DNA of 64,000 nucleotides from Flavobacteriaceae bacterium UBA1682 (GCA_002320285.1 DCKE01000005.1:92810-156809), one strand, 5' to 3'. Counted from the stretch's first letter, positions 37,482-46,202 are shown. Made by a program: numbers and translations. The notes: generated by a model from the letters alone, not told the origin.

Positions 37482-39260
37482 TTATAATTTTGGTAAAAAA
37501 TGCGACATCCCCATAACCAATAATTGATATAGGGAATCATTAAAAACATCCATTTCTTTTTTATTAATGGTATATCCACCTAACATTAGTGCTTGTATAT
37601 ACATAATCTGCACCACGGCTTCAAACAGCAATTCGTCGTCTATATAAACCAATTGATTAATCAGTTCATTACTTTGATTGAAACACAGTGTTGGCAATAC
37701 CTTTTCATCTTTGATAAAATGCTGTAGGGTTGCTGCAAACGGATTGGTTGCACCAGTTAAACCCTGAATATTTTTGTTGCTTAAGGCCTGTTCGTTCGCG
37801 ATATAAATCGTCGGGGTATCCCGTGGCTGGAATTTCTTAATTTCGACCTTACAAAAATGTTTCTGCAATACGAGATCAGCACGCAGCTTAAATTGCTCAA
37901 ACTCTGCTGTCAAATCCAAAGCATCTTCCAATTCATCCAACAAATCTTGCGGAATGATCCGATTGATCTGCAATTGGGCATCAGCCCTTTTTATGCGTTC
38001 TATCAAATCGGCTTCATAACTGTATGCCGCATTGATCACCATCTTATCCTGTGAACCCGCAATACGACGAATCTGTCTAAAATCGTCTAAAGATGGGGTA
38101 TAGTAGATCTTTTGTCCATACTGCTTGATATCCTGAAAAGACAGTAATCCCTTATTGGTTTCAAAAGGTAGATAATCCAAAAACAGCGTCATGATTTCCG
38201 TATCCGATGCCGCTAACGCCTTGATATATAGATGATGTACCGTAATGATTTGTTGGATCTTCTTAACATCGGTTACCGATAACACCTTCAGATAATCTTT
38301 AAAACAATCGCTTAATTCCTTTTTGGTTTGTTTTAAAATCGCGTTATTCATCAATGATTCACGAGAGGCCGTTGGTTGCAAAGCATTGGTATTGATAATA
38401 CAGCGAACAAAAGACGACCACTCGGGCAACAGATTCGGTGCCTGATCACATAAATACATTCGTTTTAGAAAAATCTTGTGTTCCTTGGTTGAAGAAAAGG
38501 AAACTTTATTGGGAATGACATAGGCTACACCCTGCAATTCTCCCGAATCGGATTCCAGTCTAAAAACGTCCAGAAAACGCGTTTTAAAAACGGTTTTTCC
38601 GTATTCCATTAAATCTTCTTTAGAGGCGTCGCTATTCATCCAAATTGGATTTCCATCGAGTACCACTTCTTCTTCCTGCCCTTCTACAAACACCACCCGT
38701 ATCGGTAGTGCGCTACCGTAAAACACCACGTTTTTGCGAATTTCCTCCTTCAGAAATAGGGATCTCCAATCGGGTTTAGCCAATAGAATAACGCGGGTTC
38801 CCACTTTTGGCAAGGCCTCGATGGACTCCACCGTATAGGTTCCGTCTGCTCTACCCTTCCATCGAACCGACTCGTTTTTTAACAACGAGCGCGATTCCAC
38901 TTCTATCTCTTCACTGACCACCAAACACGATAATAAACCGATCCCAAATTTGCCGATCAAATCCTTATCAACCAAAGCTCCCTTCTTAGAGCTCTGTCCA
39001 ATCACCGATAAAAACTGATGCATATCGGCTTCGGTCAGACCAATACCGTTGTCTTCAAAAATGATTTTACCCTCTTGAAAAGTAACGGTAATTTGCCCTT
39101 GCACATCGGGGTCAATCCCTTTGCGCATCGTAACAGCATCCATACCGTTCTGCAGCAATTCTCGAATAAATACCGTCGGAGAACTGTAAATATGTTCGGA
39201 TAATAACTCGATCATCCCCTTCATATTTACCTGAAACTGAAATTGATTGTTTTCTTCCAT
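37482..39260 (-). CDS. HSP90-family ATPase (HtpG-like, operon-linked)
   Basis: Member of the HSP90 chaperone family, 592 residues. The GHKL ATPase domain shows the N-box IRELLQNGMDAV (catalytic Glu, Mg-binding Asn), EDNGIGLTEADM, and LIGKFGIGLLSCLVVSEEI. The middle domain has YLCDQAPNLLPEWSSFVRCI followed by TASRESLMNN with the Arg that senses ATP. The C-terminal part keeps a reduced dimerization region (LCFNQSNELINQLV). It differs from canonical HtpG (ATPase loop, shorter C-domain, many Leu/Ile changes) and is set between a Sel1-repeat gene and a TPR-like gene with gaps of 11 and 6 bases. It is probably a specialised second HSP90, not the housekeeping HtpG; whether HtpG exists elsewhere cannot be seen. 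Confidence 0.88.
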   Translation of the reverse strand: MEENNQFQFQVNMKGMIELLSEHIYSSPTVFIRELLQNGMDAVTMRKGIDPDVQGQITVTFQEGKIIFEDNGIGLTEADMHQFLSVIGQSSKKGALVDKDLIGKFGIGLLSCLVVSEEIEVESRSLLKNESVRWKGRADGTYTVESIEALPKVGTRVILLAKPDWRSLFLKEEIRKNVVFYGSALPIRVVFVEGQEEEVVLDGNPIWMNSDASKEDLMEYGKTVFKTRFLDVFRLESDSGELQGVAYVIPNKVSFSSTKEHKIFLKRMYLCDQAPNLLPEWSSFVRCIINTNALQPTASRESLMNNAILKQTKKELSDCFKDYLKVLSVTDVKKIQQIITVHHLYIKALAASDTEIMTLFLDYLPFETNKGLLSFQDIKQYGQKIYYTPSLDDFRQIRRIAGSQDKMVINAAYSYEADLIERIKRADAQLQINRIIPQDLLDELEDALDLTAEFEQFKLRADLVLQKHFCKVEIKKFQPRDTPTIYIANEQALSNKNIQGLTGATNPFAATLQHFIKDEKVLPTLCFNQSNELINQLVYIDDELLFEAVVQIMYIQALMLGGYTINKKEMDVFNDSLYQLLVMGMSHFLPKL

Positions 39261-39271
39261 CTTTAATTGTA

Positions 39272-41788
39272 CTATCTACGTCTTCTTGAGGAATTACCCG
39301 TTATTTTCAAAGCTTGCTCATTGCCATTTTCCGCTGCTTTCTGATACCATTGCATCGCCAATTCATCGTTTTCCGCAACACCCTCGCCCTTTAAATAACA
39401 GTTCCCCAACTCATATTGAGCAGCGTCGTTACCTGCCTCAGCCGCGCGAATCAAATAGTTGATCCCCTCTTCAATATCCTGTTCAATACCTTCCGCTTTT
39501 AATAACATCATCGCTACAAAATGCTGTGAGTCCACATGATTCTGATCGGCAATTTGCTTGAAATAAAAGAAGGCCTCTGGTTTGTCTTCATCCGTTCCCT
39601 TTCCATAGTAATGACACATACCTAGTCGGTAAGTAGCATCTTGATACCCTCTTTCTGAAGCTAATTTATAATATTTAAACGCCTCGGTCAAACTCTTTTC
39701 AACTCCCAATTCATATTCATAACAGATTCCAATTCCCTCAGAAATGTATCCATGTTGCTCAGCAAAACTATAAAACTCTATCGCTCTATCGTATTCTTGA
39801 GTATTTTCATATCCATATAAGTAATAATCGCCCAAAGCCAAACCAGACAGTGCCGATCCGTTTTCATAGCCCTTTTCAAACCACGATTTACCAAGACCTA
39901 AATCTTGTGTATCCAAGTAACCATAGGAATAATAACAACCGAGTTTGTATTGTGCGTAGGCAATTTCTTGTTCTGCCGCGCTGGTCATGTGCATCAAGGC
40001 TTTTTGAGGATCTTTAGGCAAAGAGCCATAACCTTCTTCATAGGCCAATCCCATATCAACATGGGCATCGATATATCCCAATTCCAAAGCTTCTTCAAAA
40101 TGTTTTATAGCCAGGTCTGGATTTTGATCCATCCCTACGCCATAACGGTAAAATCGCCCCACGTGATATTTGGCTTCGGCTATTCCCGCTTCGGAAGCCC
40201 GATTAAAATACTCAAAAGCTAAAGTCGGATTCGGCTCACCGATATATCCATCTTCATACAAATACGCAAGCCTAATCGCCGCATATATATAATTATTGTT
40301 TAAGGCTTCTTCATAGTAGGTTTTTGCCGTTTCAAAATTCTGCTGTACACCAAACCCCTGTTCATAACACATCGCCAATTCGATACGTGCATAGTCTGAA
40401 TTAAATTGTTCAACCGCTTTTCGATAGTAGCTCAATGCTTTCTCCGCATCGGGCTCAGCGGTATAACCGTAACGGTAATATCTCCCTACCATTTCAACAG
40501 CAGCGAGATTGTTGCGTTCCGCACCAATTTCGAAATATTCCAAAGCGGTTTTATAATCCTGCTCTTCTGAAAATTCGCCATTTTGATATCCAATACCGAT
40601 GCGATACGGCGCATAATCACTGCCCAAATCCAACGCCTTATCCAATAAAACTCGAGCTGCAGCTATGTCTTTCTCAACGGCCGAATTTTCCAATAATATA
40701 TAGGCTTTTTCAGCCAAAGCTCTCGGATAATCTTTTGCTACCAATTGGTTCAAAAGCTCCATCCCTCGCTCGAAATCCTTTTTATCTGGATGATAGATAT
40801 AGATCAATGCCAACTCAAATATCGAATCTGGCAATCCATATTGCATCGTACGTTCAAAATAATAAATCGCCTTATCTATATCTTGATCTACTCCACGACT
40901 GTACGAATAATGGAAACCCAAAGCGTGACCTGCAATCAGTAATCCGTAATCAAACGCCTCTTTTAAAAGTTGAATACCACGAACGGTATCCATTTCGTGA
41001 AAACGTTGAATGACGATGTTATTTCCCAATAAATATTTACAATAAGCACTACCTTCAAGTATACCTCTTTCCAAATATGCCATCGCCTTCTCATCTTCCC
41101 CTTTTCGCAAATAGAAATCAGCGTAGATATACAATCCCTTATGTTCTTTTTCAATTACATCCAAATGGTCTTCTATCGCTTGTAGACCCTCTTCTTCCGA
41201 ATTCGCATTGTAATATTGTAAGTTTAATGAAACCAATCCCACATTCTCGTATCCCAAGGCTTTTGAGCGGGCAATCATTTCCAATGCTCCCGCAGGATCC
41301 GCATTTTCAAATCCCTTGATACCGTAATAAAGATTGTAACCGGCAGTAGCCAAACAAGCCGAATCGTTTAAAGCAACGCCCTTCATCAAATAATCAGTAG
41401 CAACCGCTACGTCCTTAAATTCCGCTCGCGCATTATCGATCAAATCATACTGTTCACAGTAACCGCGGGCATAACCAGCCGCTATAACCCGATCGTTTAA
41501 CTCCTTACAACACGCAAACCATACTGCATAATCCTCGTCGTTTAATGTCATCGCACAGTGGTAGTTCCAAGAATCACTGTAAATTTGTTTGTATAAAGCT
41601 TTGATGGTATCGTCAAACTCACGCTCTTCCAAGGCCACTTGACACAGTGCATGTGCTGAGTACCAGTCGGTAACCTGACTGTAATTATGCTGTTGGATAA
41701 ATTGAGATGCCTGCGCTGTCAGACTGTTTTTATTTGTTCTAATCGTATTCAGTAATTCTTGATAAAACGCTTTAAAAGATTGCTCCAT
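39272..41788 (-). CDS. Sel1-repeat protein, first gene of the HSP90 operon
   Basis: Cytoplasmic scaffold of 838 residues made mostly of Sel1-like repeats. After about 130 non-repeat residues at the N-terminus, many copies of a unit with A.YYF..A...G...A...LG..Y..G.G run to the end (examples: ALEYFEIGAERNNLAAVEMV, AFKYYKLASERGYQDATYRL, AMQWYQKAAENGNEQALKIT). It has no signal peptide and ends SSRRRR. Sel1 solenoids bind peptides or proteins, so it is likely an adaptor for the HSP90-family ATPase encoded 11 bases downstream. As first gene, its upstream region should hold the operon promoter. No enzyme motif was seen. Confidence 0.88.
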   Translation of the reverse strand: MEQSFKAFYQELLNTIRTNKNSLTAQASQFIQQHNYSQVTDWYSAHALCQVALEEREFDDTIKALYKQIYSDSWNYHCAMTLNDEDYAVWFACCKELNDRVIAAGYARGYCEQYDLIDNARAEFKDVAVATDYLMKGVALNDSACLATAGYNLYYGIKGFENADPAGALEMIARSKALGYENVGLVSLNLQYYNANSEEEGLQAIEDHLDVIEKEHKGLYIYADFYLRKGEDEKAMAYLERGILEGSAYCKYLLGNNIVIQRFHEMDTVRGIQLLKEAFDYGLLIAGHALGFHYSYSRGVDQDIDKAIYYFERTMQYGLPDSIFELALIYIYHPDKKDFERGMELLNQLVAKDYPRALAEKAYILLENSAVEKDIAAARVLLDKALDLGSDYAPYRIGIGYQNGEFSEEQDYKTALEYFEIGAERNNLAAVEMVGRYYRYGYTAEPDAEKALSYYRKAVEQFNSDYARIELAMCYEQGFGVQQNFETAKTYYEEALNNNYIYAAIRLAYLYEDGYIGEPNPTLAFEYFNRASEAGIAEAKYHVGRFYRYGVGMDQNPDLAIKHFEEALELGYIDAHVDMGLAYEEGYGSLPKDPQKALMHMTSAAEQEIAYAQYKLGCYYSYGYLDTQDLGLGKSWFEKGYENGSALSGLALGDYYLYGYENTQEYDRAIEFYSFAEQHGYISEGIGICYEYELGVEKSLTEAFKYYKLASERGYQDATYRLGMCHYYGKGTDEDKPEAFFYFKQIADQNHVDSQHFVAMMLLKAEGIEQDIEEGINYLIRAAEAGNDAAQYELGNCYLKGEGVAENDELAMQWYQKAAENGNEQALKITGNSSRRRR

Positions 41789-41947
41789 AATTGATGTTTT
41801 TTCTTTCGACAGTTGGAAAGGGGATTTTATATTAACAAACAGTCCGCACTATAATATGCTGTTTAACAAAAATATCAATTCTTTACATAAAGGCTCTTAA
41901 AAAGAAATTAAAGTTTGAGCATTTAAAGTCGAAAATGCAAAATAAAT

Positions 41948-42009
41948 CGATGCGCAGAGACGCATTTAGGAAGGCCGTGAAAGACACGCATCGCAACTTA
42001 AAAGTTGCG
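41948..42009. other. Structured element between Sel1 and permease genes
   Basis: CGATGCG (41948-41954) pairs with CGCATCG (41987-41993) around an inner ATGCG/CGCAT pair. CGCAACTT / AAGTTGCG (41992-42009) follows directly. Several stems can form, but none has a T tract on the minus strand, so a simple terminator for the permease gene is not clear. Confidence 0.45.
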
Positions 42010-42015
42010 CAAAAA

Positions 42016-43224
42016 TTAGTTTGCAGTTAAGTACCTTTTATTGACTCTGGATGCCGCTATATACGAAGCGATGAAACCCAAAACCAATATGGTCACACAA
42101 ACCAATAAGATATTATTAAAGGTAATTTTAACGGGATAACCCAAATCTGCGGTGATTTTTAATAATTCATAACGCTGTTGTATCAACACGATAATGATCC
42201 CCAAAACCACGCCAATAAATCCTCCTAAAAAAGTAAGAATCAGACCTTGAAGCAAGAAAACCTTTCGCAACAGACTTTCGCGTACCCCCAAATTGTGAAG
42301 GGTTTTCATGTTGTTTTGCTTTTCAAGTATAATCATAATCAATGCTCCAACTAAATTAAACAAGGTGATGATGACCACTAAGGTAAAAATCAAGTACACC
42401 ACTATGTTTTCGGTATTCAGCATTTTATACAAACTATCGTTGAGTTGCATGCGGTTTTTAATTTCCACTTGATCACCCAAAATATTTTGAATTTCGGCGG
42501 CTGCTTTGTTGGGGTTGCTATTGGCTGCCAATTTAAATTCTAAATTGGTCACCTCGTTGGGTTTAAGTTCCAACATTTCACGAGCGACACCTATAGATGT
42601 AAACACGTATTTCTCGTCGAGATCATCATTTTTAAGGCTATACACCCCAGTCGGAACCAAATGTTTTTCATTGAAAGCACTTTCGACATTGTCAATCGCT
42701 CCAGTACCGGGTTTCATCGCATAAACCATAAAGCTGTTTTCGGTGTCGAACAACCCCATAGAGAGCTTATAAGAAATACCGAGTCCTACGACAACTTCAT
42801 CCGAACCGTCTTCCAGCCAATGTCCGTACAGGACATTGTTTTCCATATTAGTCACCTGAATAAACTCGGCATCAACGCCTTTCATATTGGCTACGACTTG
42901 TTTTTCCTTAAACAAAAACAAAACGCGGTCTTCCACTACTTTGGAATAACCCGCCAAGGAAGTGCTCGCTTTTAATTTCGCTTCCTGCTCCGGACTAACC
43001 GCAAAGGTTTTTCCCTTAATGCTAAAAGCTTTTAACTCGGGGTCGAGTTCGTTGGTAAAAGAAGTACTAAACTCTCTCAATCCGCTAAATACCGACATCA
43101 CGACCAACATAGCCATAGCACTAACCACAATTCCCACAGCGGCTATGGCTGTAATGACATTGATGGCTTTGCTTTTGCTTCTGCTAAAGGCGTATCTTTT
43201 GGCGATATAAAACGGAAAGTTCAA
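42016..43224 (-). CDS. FtsX-like ABC transporter permease (LolC/LolE type)
   Basis: Inner-membrane permease of 402 residues, probably of a lipoprotein-release or related MacB-type system. The N-terminal FYIAKRYAFSRSKSKAINVITAIAAVGIVVSAMAM is the LolC/E start (given here by motif only: FPFYIAKRY and first helix). A large periplasmic domain (residues about 50-270) and three C-terminal helices with the FtsX fold follow (LIFTLVVIITLFNLVGALIM, GVRESLLRKVFLLQGLILTF). No ATPase gene is adjacent, so the partner must be encoded elsewhere. It begins 3 bases after rbfA and is co-transcribed with it. Confidence 0.88.
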   Translation of the reverse strand: MNFPFYIAKRYAFSRSKSKAINVITAIAAVGIVVSAMAMLVVMSVFSGLREFSTSFTNELDPELKAFSIKGKTFAVSPEQEAKLKASTSLAGYSKVVEDRVLFLFKEKQVVANMKGVDAEFIQVTNMENNVLYGHWLEDGSDEVVVGLGISYKLSMGLFDTENSFMVYAMKPGTGAIDNVESAFNEKHLVPTGVYSLKNDDLDEKYVFTSIGVAREMLELKPNEVTNLEFKLAANSNPNKAAAEIQNILGDQVEIKNRMQLNDSLYKMLNTENIVVYLIFTLVVIITLFNLVGALIMIILEKQNNMKTLHNLGVRESLLRKVFLLQGLILTFLGGFIGVVLGIIIVLIQQRYELLKITADLGYPVKITFNNILLVCVTILVLGFIASYIAASRVNKRYLTAN

Positions 43225-43227
43225 ATC

Positions 43228-43620
43228 TTATTTTTTCTTTCTTTTGATTAGTAATTCGCGGTCTGCGATTGGGTTTTCCTCCCCTTGCAAAGCTTTGTCG
43301 ATTTGATCGATATACTCCAAACTGTCGTCTATATAAAATACCAAATTCGGAACTTTACGCAACTGTTGTTTTACGCGTTGTGCCAAGTTATGCTTGATTA
43401 GCGGTGCATTCGAACGAATTGCCTCTAACAATTCTTGCCCTCTTTCAATTGGAAAAATGCTTAAATACACTTTTGCAATCGATAAATCGGTTGTTACATT
43501 TACTTTAGATACGGAGATAATCAGGTTGCTGATTCCGTTGCTACGCACTTCTCCCTGCAAAATATCTACTAGATCTTTTTGCAACAAAGCGCCCATTTTT
43601 TTCTGTCTATTCGTTTCCAT
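43228..43620 (-). CDS. rbfA: Ribosome-binding factor A
   Basis: Late maturation factor of the 30S subunit that binds near the 5' end of 16S rRNA. RbfA marks are RQKKMGALLQKDLVDILQGEV at the start, VTTDLSIAKVYLSIFP, and VPNLVFYIDDSLEYIDQIDKAL at the KH-like core. The frame extends 41 codons upstream with a hydrophobic run (CSIFFILCLQLFVIA), but RbfA has no such N-terminus, and the extension would overlap the divergent epimerase gene. The Met at 43620 was chosen, giving 130 residues. A TATTTTTG sits only 5-12 bases before this ATG, which would give a nearly leaderless mRNA. Confidence 0.92.
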   Translation of the reverse strand: METNRQKKMGALLQKDLVDILQGEVRSNGISNLIISVSKVNVTTDLSIAKVYLSIFPIERGQELLEAIRSNAPLIKHNLAQRVKQQLRKVPNLVFYIDDSLEYIDQIDKALQGEENPIADRELLIKRKKK

Positions 43621-43656
43621 GTTGCAAAAATACAATTTTTTGGATTGAAATCTTTT

Positions 43657-43664
43657 TATATTTG
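43657..43664 (+). promoter_or_regulatory. Candidate -7 element of mce
   Basis: TATATTTG matches TAnnTTTG, 26 bases before the mce start. A TTTG at 43639-43642 may be the -33 box, though the 14-base spacer is short. Confidence 0.45.
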
Positions 43665-43690
43665 CTATTACGAACAACTGCAAACACAAA

Positions 43691-44095
43691 ATGAAAAAAA
43701 TTGAACACATCGGCATCGCCGTAAAAGACCTTAAACAATCCAATTTAATCTTCGAAAAACTTTTCGGAGCTCCCGCCTATAAAGAGGAATCCGTCGAAAG
43801 TGAAGGAGTCAATACTTCCTTTTTTATGAATGGACCCAACAAAATTGAACTGTTAGAGGCCACGTCACCCGACAGTCCTATCGCCAAATTCCTCGAAAAA
43901 AAGGGCGAAGGCATCCATCACATCGCTTTTGAGGTCGAAGATATCGTTTCTGAAATAGCGCGTTTAAAAAATGAGGGATTCATCGTACTGAACGAGATTC
44001 CAAAAAAAGGTGCTGACAACAAGCTCGTTAGCTTCCTACATCCGAAAAGCACCAACGGAGTACTGATCGAACTGTGTCAGGAAATAAAAAAATAA
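43691..44095 (+). CDS. mce: Methylmalonyl-CoA epimerase
   Basis: VOC-fold metalloenzyme that interconverts (2R)- and (2S)-methylmalonyl-CoA in the propionate/succinyl-CoA pathway. 134 residues is typical. Metal ligands fit His in KIEHIGIAV, His in EGIHHIAFEVEDI and the late Glu in GVLIELCQE; the first repeat contains KLFGAPAYKEESV. It is divergent from rbfA across 70 bases, and each has a TAnnTTTG-type promoter. The methylmalonyl-CoA mutase genes are not in the window. Confidence 0.93.
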   Translation: MKKIEHIGIAVKDLKQSNLIFEKLFGAPAYKEESVESEGVNTSFFMNGPNKIELLEATSPDSPIAKFLEKKGEGIHHIAFEVEDIVSEIARLKNEGFIVLNEIPKKGADNKLVSFLHPKSTNGVLIELCQEIKK

Positions 44096-44116
44096 TCAAA
44101 AATATTTTCCAAAACC

Positions 44117-44147
44117 TTTGATTTATTTAGAAAATGCCGTAATATTG
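44117..44147 (+). promoter_or_regulatory. Promoter of the CAU-anticodon tRNA
   Basis: TTTG (44117-44120) and TAATATTG (44140-44147) with a 19-base spacer fit the Bacteroidota -33/-7 layout, with one deviation in the second box. The tRNA starts 14 bases later. Confidence 0.6.
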
Positions 44148-44160
44148 CAATCTCGAAACC

Positions 44161-44234
44161 GGTCCTATAGCTCAGCTGGTTAGAGCACCTGACTCATAAT
44201 CAGGTGGTCCCTGGTTCGAGCCCAGGTGGGACCA
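44161..44234 (+). tRNA. tRNA with anticodon CAU (Ile2 or Met)
   Basis: A complete cloverleaf of 74 nt. The acceptor GGTCCTA pairs with TGGGACC, followed by discriminator A; CCA is not encoded. The D arm is GCTCAGCTGGTTAGAGC, and the anticodon stem CCTGA / TCAGG surrounds the loop CTCATAA with anticodon CAT. The T arm is CCTGG-TTCGAGC-CCAGG. The body resembles tRNA-Ile2, whose C34 is changed to lysidine by TilS, more than elongator Met, but the two cannot be firmly separated by eye. Confidence 0.9.
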
Positions 44235-44246
44235 CATAAGGTTTGA

Positions 44247-44276
44247 AAGCTTCACAGCAATGTGGAGCTTTTTTTT
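44247..44276 (+). terminator. Terminator of the CAU tRNA
   Basis: AAGCTTCACA pairs with TGTGGAGCTT (one G-U) around a GCAA tetraloop, followed by six T bases. It begins 12 bases after the tRNA. Confidence 0.85.
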
Positions 44277-44384
44277 GTTTAATAGTCCTTAGAACTTACC
44301 ACAATACCCTTCTCAATAAAAATTCGCGGAAACTACGTGATTTACGATAATCCATAGATCAATACCCCATAGAAAACAATAGAC

Positions 44385-45008
44385 TTAAACCTCCCCGTTT
44401 CTCTCTTTCTCGTTTTGAAAACTCAACGACGGATAGGTTTCTAGTATTTCTTGCTTGAGGTTTAAAATCTCCGCCAGTACGTTAGCATCTTCATTGTTGA
44501 CCAAAACGCTTTTAATGCGCTCCATCAAACTGTCTTTATGCACTTCATTTTTTAGATTTCGCGCCATCAAATTGCTAATCACTTCTAAATCATGCAAAAC
44601 TTCCGCCATCACTAAGTCATAAATAGCTGAGAAATACCGCTCTTCATTGTCAAATTCTTTCTCGTCCAATTTATCGGAATAAAAACCCAAAAACGCTTTT
44701 TTCTTACCGTTTCCACTGACTTCAAAAAATGACGTGAACGAATCTACATCGATGTTGTGAACAAATTTATTCCTCAGTTGATACAACATCGAAATTTTGT
44801 CTTTTAGACCCATTGGCAAATATTTTAAATCGGACAGCAAGGACGTTTTCGCATGAAAGTTTAAAACATTTCCTGTGGTTTGAAACGAGTTGCTGTTTTC
44901 TATATCAGCAATTTCAAAAACATCACTTAAAAGTAAGGTCACCACCCGTTCCAACCTGACACTGTCTTCTATAATTTGCCCTCTTAGCGTTTGAGTTTTA
45001 AATTCCAT
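44385..45008 (-). CDS. HEPN-motif protein (MltR-like)
   Basis: A 207-residue, all-helical soluble protein. The motif LRNKFVHN gives Arg79-x4-His84, the RX4-6H signature of HEPN domains, preceded by the usual helix (LPMGLKDKISMLYQ). The layout resembles mannitol-repressor (MltR) and DUF4145-like HEPN proteins. HEPN proteins with an intact R..H are often RNases, and many belong to toxin-antitoxin or defence loci. Here no nucleotidyltransferase (MNT) partner is adjacent, so a regulatory or housekeeping role is equally possible. It has no membrane segment. It is separate from the next minus-strand gene (267-base gap). Confidence 0.7.
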   Translation of the reverse strand: MEFKTQTLRGQIIEDSVRLERVVTLLLSDVFEIADIENSNSFQTTGNVLNFHAKTSLLSDLKYLPMGLKDKISMLYQLRNKFVHNIDVDSFTSFFEVSGNGKKKAFLGFYSDKLDEKEFDNEERYFSAIYDLVMAEVLHDLEVISNLMARNLKNEVHKDSLMERIKSVLVNNEDANVLAEILNLKQEILETYPSLSFQNEKERNGEV

Positions 45009-45275
45009 AACTGTATTGTTTATTTCAAATATAAGTGAAAATTGAAAAAAATCCTTAAAATGTATTATACGAACTTATATAAAAATAAATAATAATAGGC
45101 ACTATACTTTAACATTCGTTGTAGCCACAACCTTTATAAAATCACCAGATCTCTTTATTTAGAAATTACCGCTTCCCATTTCATTTATAACCACATCATC
45201 TGATAACTACTCCCGAGTACCTTAAAGAAGCACTCCTGATCTATCCTCGCTTTATTAGAACAACATACGACTAGT

Positions 45276-45887
45276 TCACGTGTCCTCATCTCCAACCCAA
45301 AACCCTATACCCTCCAAAAAAGCGCGAACCACTCCAAACCACATCATCACTTGATCGTATTCTTTCGGATTGGTCACGGAAGACAGACTGTTGTCACTAC
45401 GATCCGACACTTGTTCGACAAATGCCTTAAAATAGCCTGCACCGACAACCGAACACAGTAGCTGCTCCAAGCTTTTTAGCAAATCGACCAGAGGCACAAA
45501 CCGCAGCACAAACCGCAGCATTTTGACATCAATATCATCGTTATTTACAACTCCCTGCTGAAACTGTCCGGAAACATACAACTGCTGACCGCAAAGAATT
45601 AACGATTGTAAAACTCCCAACAAAACGGCGCGCTGCACCTCTGTTATATCGGTATATTCAATTTGAATTTTTCCAGCCAACAATTCGTCTAATTCGTACT
45701 TTTCCAACAATTGCGGATACCGGTCAAACAAGTCCGAAATCACGGGATCATCCATGATCTCCAACAGCTGAAAAATGCCGTGGTGTAAGTAATTGATATC
45801 TTCAAAAACCCATTTAAAAACAGCTTTGAGTTGTTCGGCAGTTTGAATTAAACCGCGATCTGTCTTATTTTTTCTATCATCATCCAT
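45276..45887 (-). CDS. Hypothetical helical protein
   Basis: Not recognised. A 203-residue, acidic, leucine-rich protein (DLFDRYPQLLEKYELDELLA, LLGVLQSLILCGQQLYVSG) with no signal peptide, transmembrane helix or obvious catalytic motif. The N-terminus is charged (MDDDRKNKTDRG), and a Trp/Phe-rich helix (VFKWVFEDINYLHHGIFQLL) follows. The tail ends WVGDEDT. It is flanked on both sides by about 270-350 bases without genes, so it is a single-gene unit. It lies in the least conserved-looking part of the window. Confidence 0.6.
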   Translation of the reverse strand: MDDDRKNKTDRGLIQTAEQLKAVFKWVFEDINYLHHGIFQLLEIMDDPVISDLFDRYPQLLEKYELDELLAGKIQIEYTDITEVQRAVLLGVLQSLILCGQQLYVSGQFQQGVVNNDDIDVKMLRFVLRFVPLVDLLKSLEQLLCSVVGAGYFKAFVEQVSDRSDNSLSSVTNPKEYDQVMMWFGVVRAFLEGIGFWVGDEDT

Positions 45888-46188
45888 ATCATAAAATTTT
45901 AGTCTTATAAATTTAAAAAGTCCTGATTGGATAGTTTATGCCGAACCGTATAAATCACCAAATTGAATATTGATTTTCAACCCATTAACAGGAAAAAAAA
46001 CTTCTGATAAAAAAACACCACCTCAATCAACTGCGTATAAAAATAAAAAAAATCCCATAAAAAACAACGATCAGCTCGTTTTTAGATAAAATCCTCACCT
46101 ACCAAGATTCTACCGAATAGAAAGGGATAATTTATGCTTAAAAAAGGATAATTTATCAGATATTTTTTTAACTTTATCCGTATACTTG
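45888..46188. other. Gene-less region before the tandem HTH genes
   Basis: AT-rich DNA carrying the promoters of the flanking divergent genes. The notable content is the direct repeat GGATAATTTAT at 46125-46135 and 46146-46156. No open frame was supported. Confidence 0.5.
46125..46156. repeat. Direct repeat GGATAATTTAT, 21-bp period
   Basis: Two identical 11-mers whose starts are 21 bases apart, i.e. two helical turns. They lie about 50 bases before the -7 element of the first HTH gene and are absent upstream of the second. A likely binding site, possibly for the HTH proteins themselves. Confidence 0.5.
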
Positions 46189-46202
46189 TCAACCAATGGC
46201 TT

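Noticed and set aside
40435..41013. 192-codon plus-strand frame inside the Sel1-repeat gene
   Set aside because: Antisense shadow of a repetitive, strongly supported gene; His/Pro/Arg-rich composition without domain resemblance.
43621..43743. N-terminal extension of RbfA with a hydrophobic segment
   Set aside because: RbfA is a cytosolic protein without such a segment, and the extension overlaps the divergent mce start.
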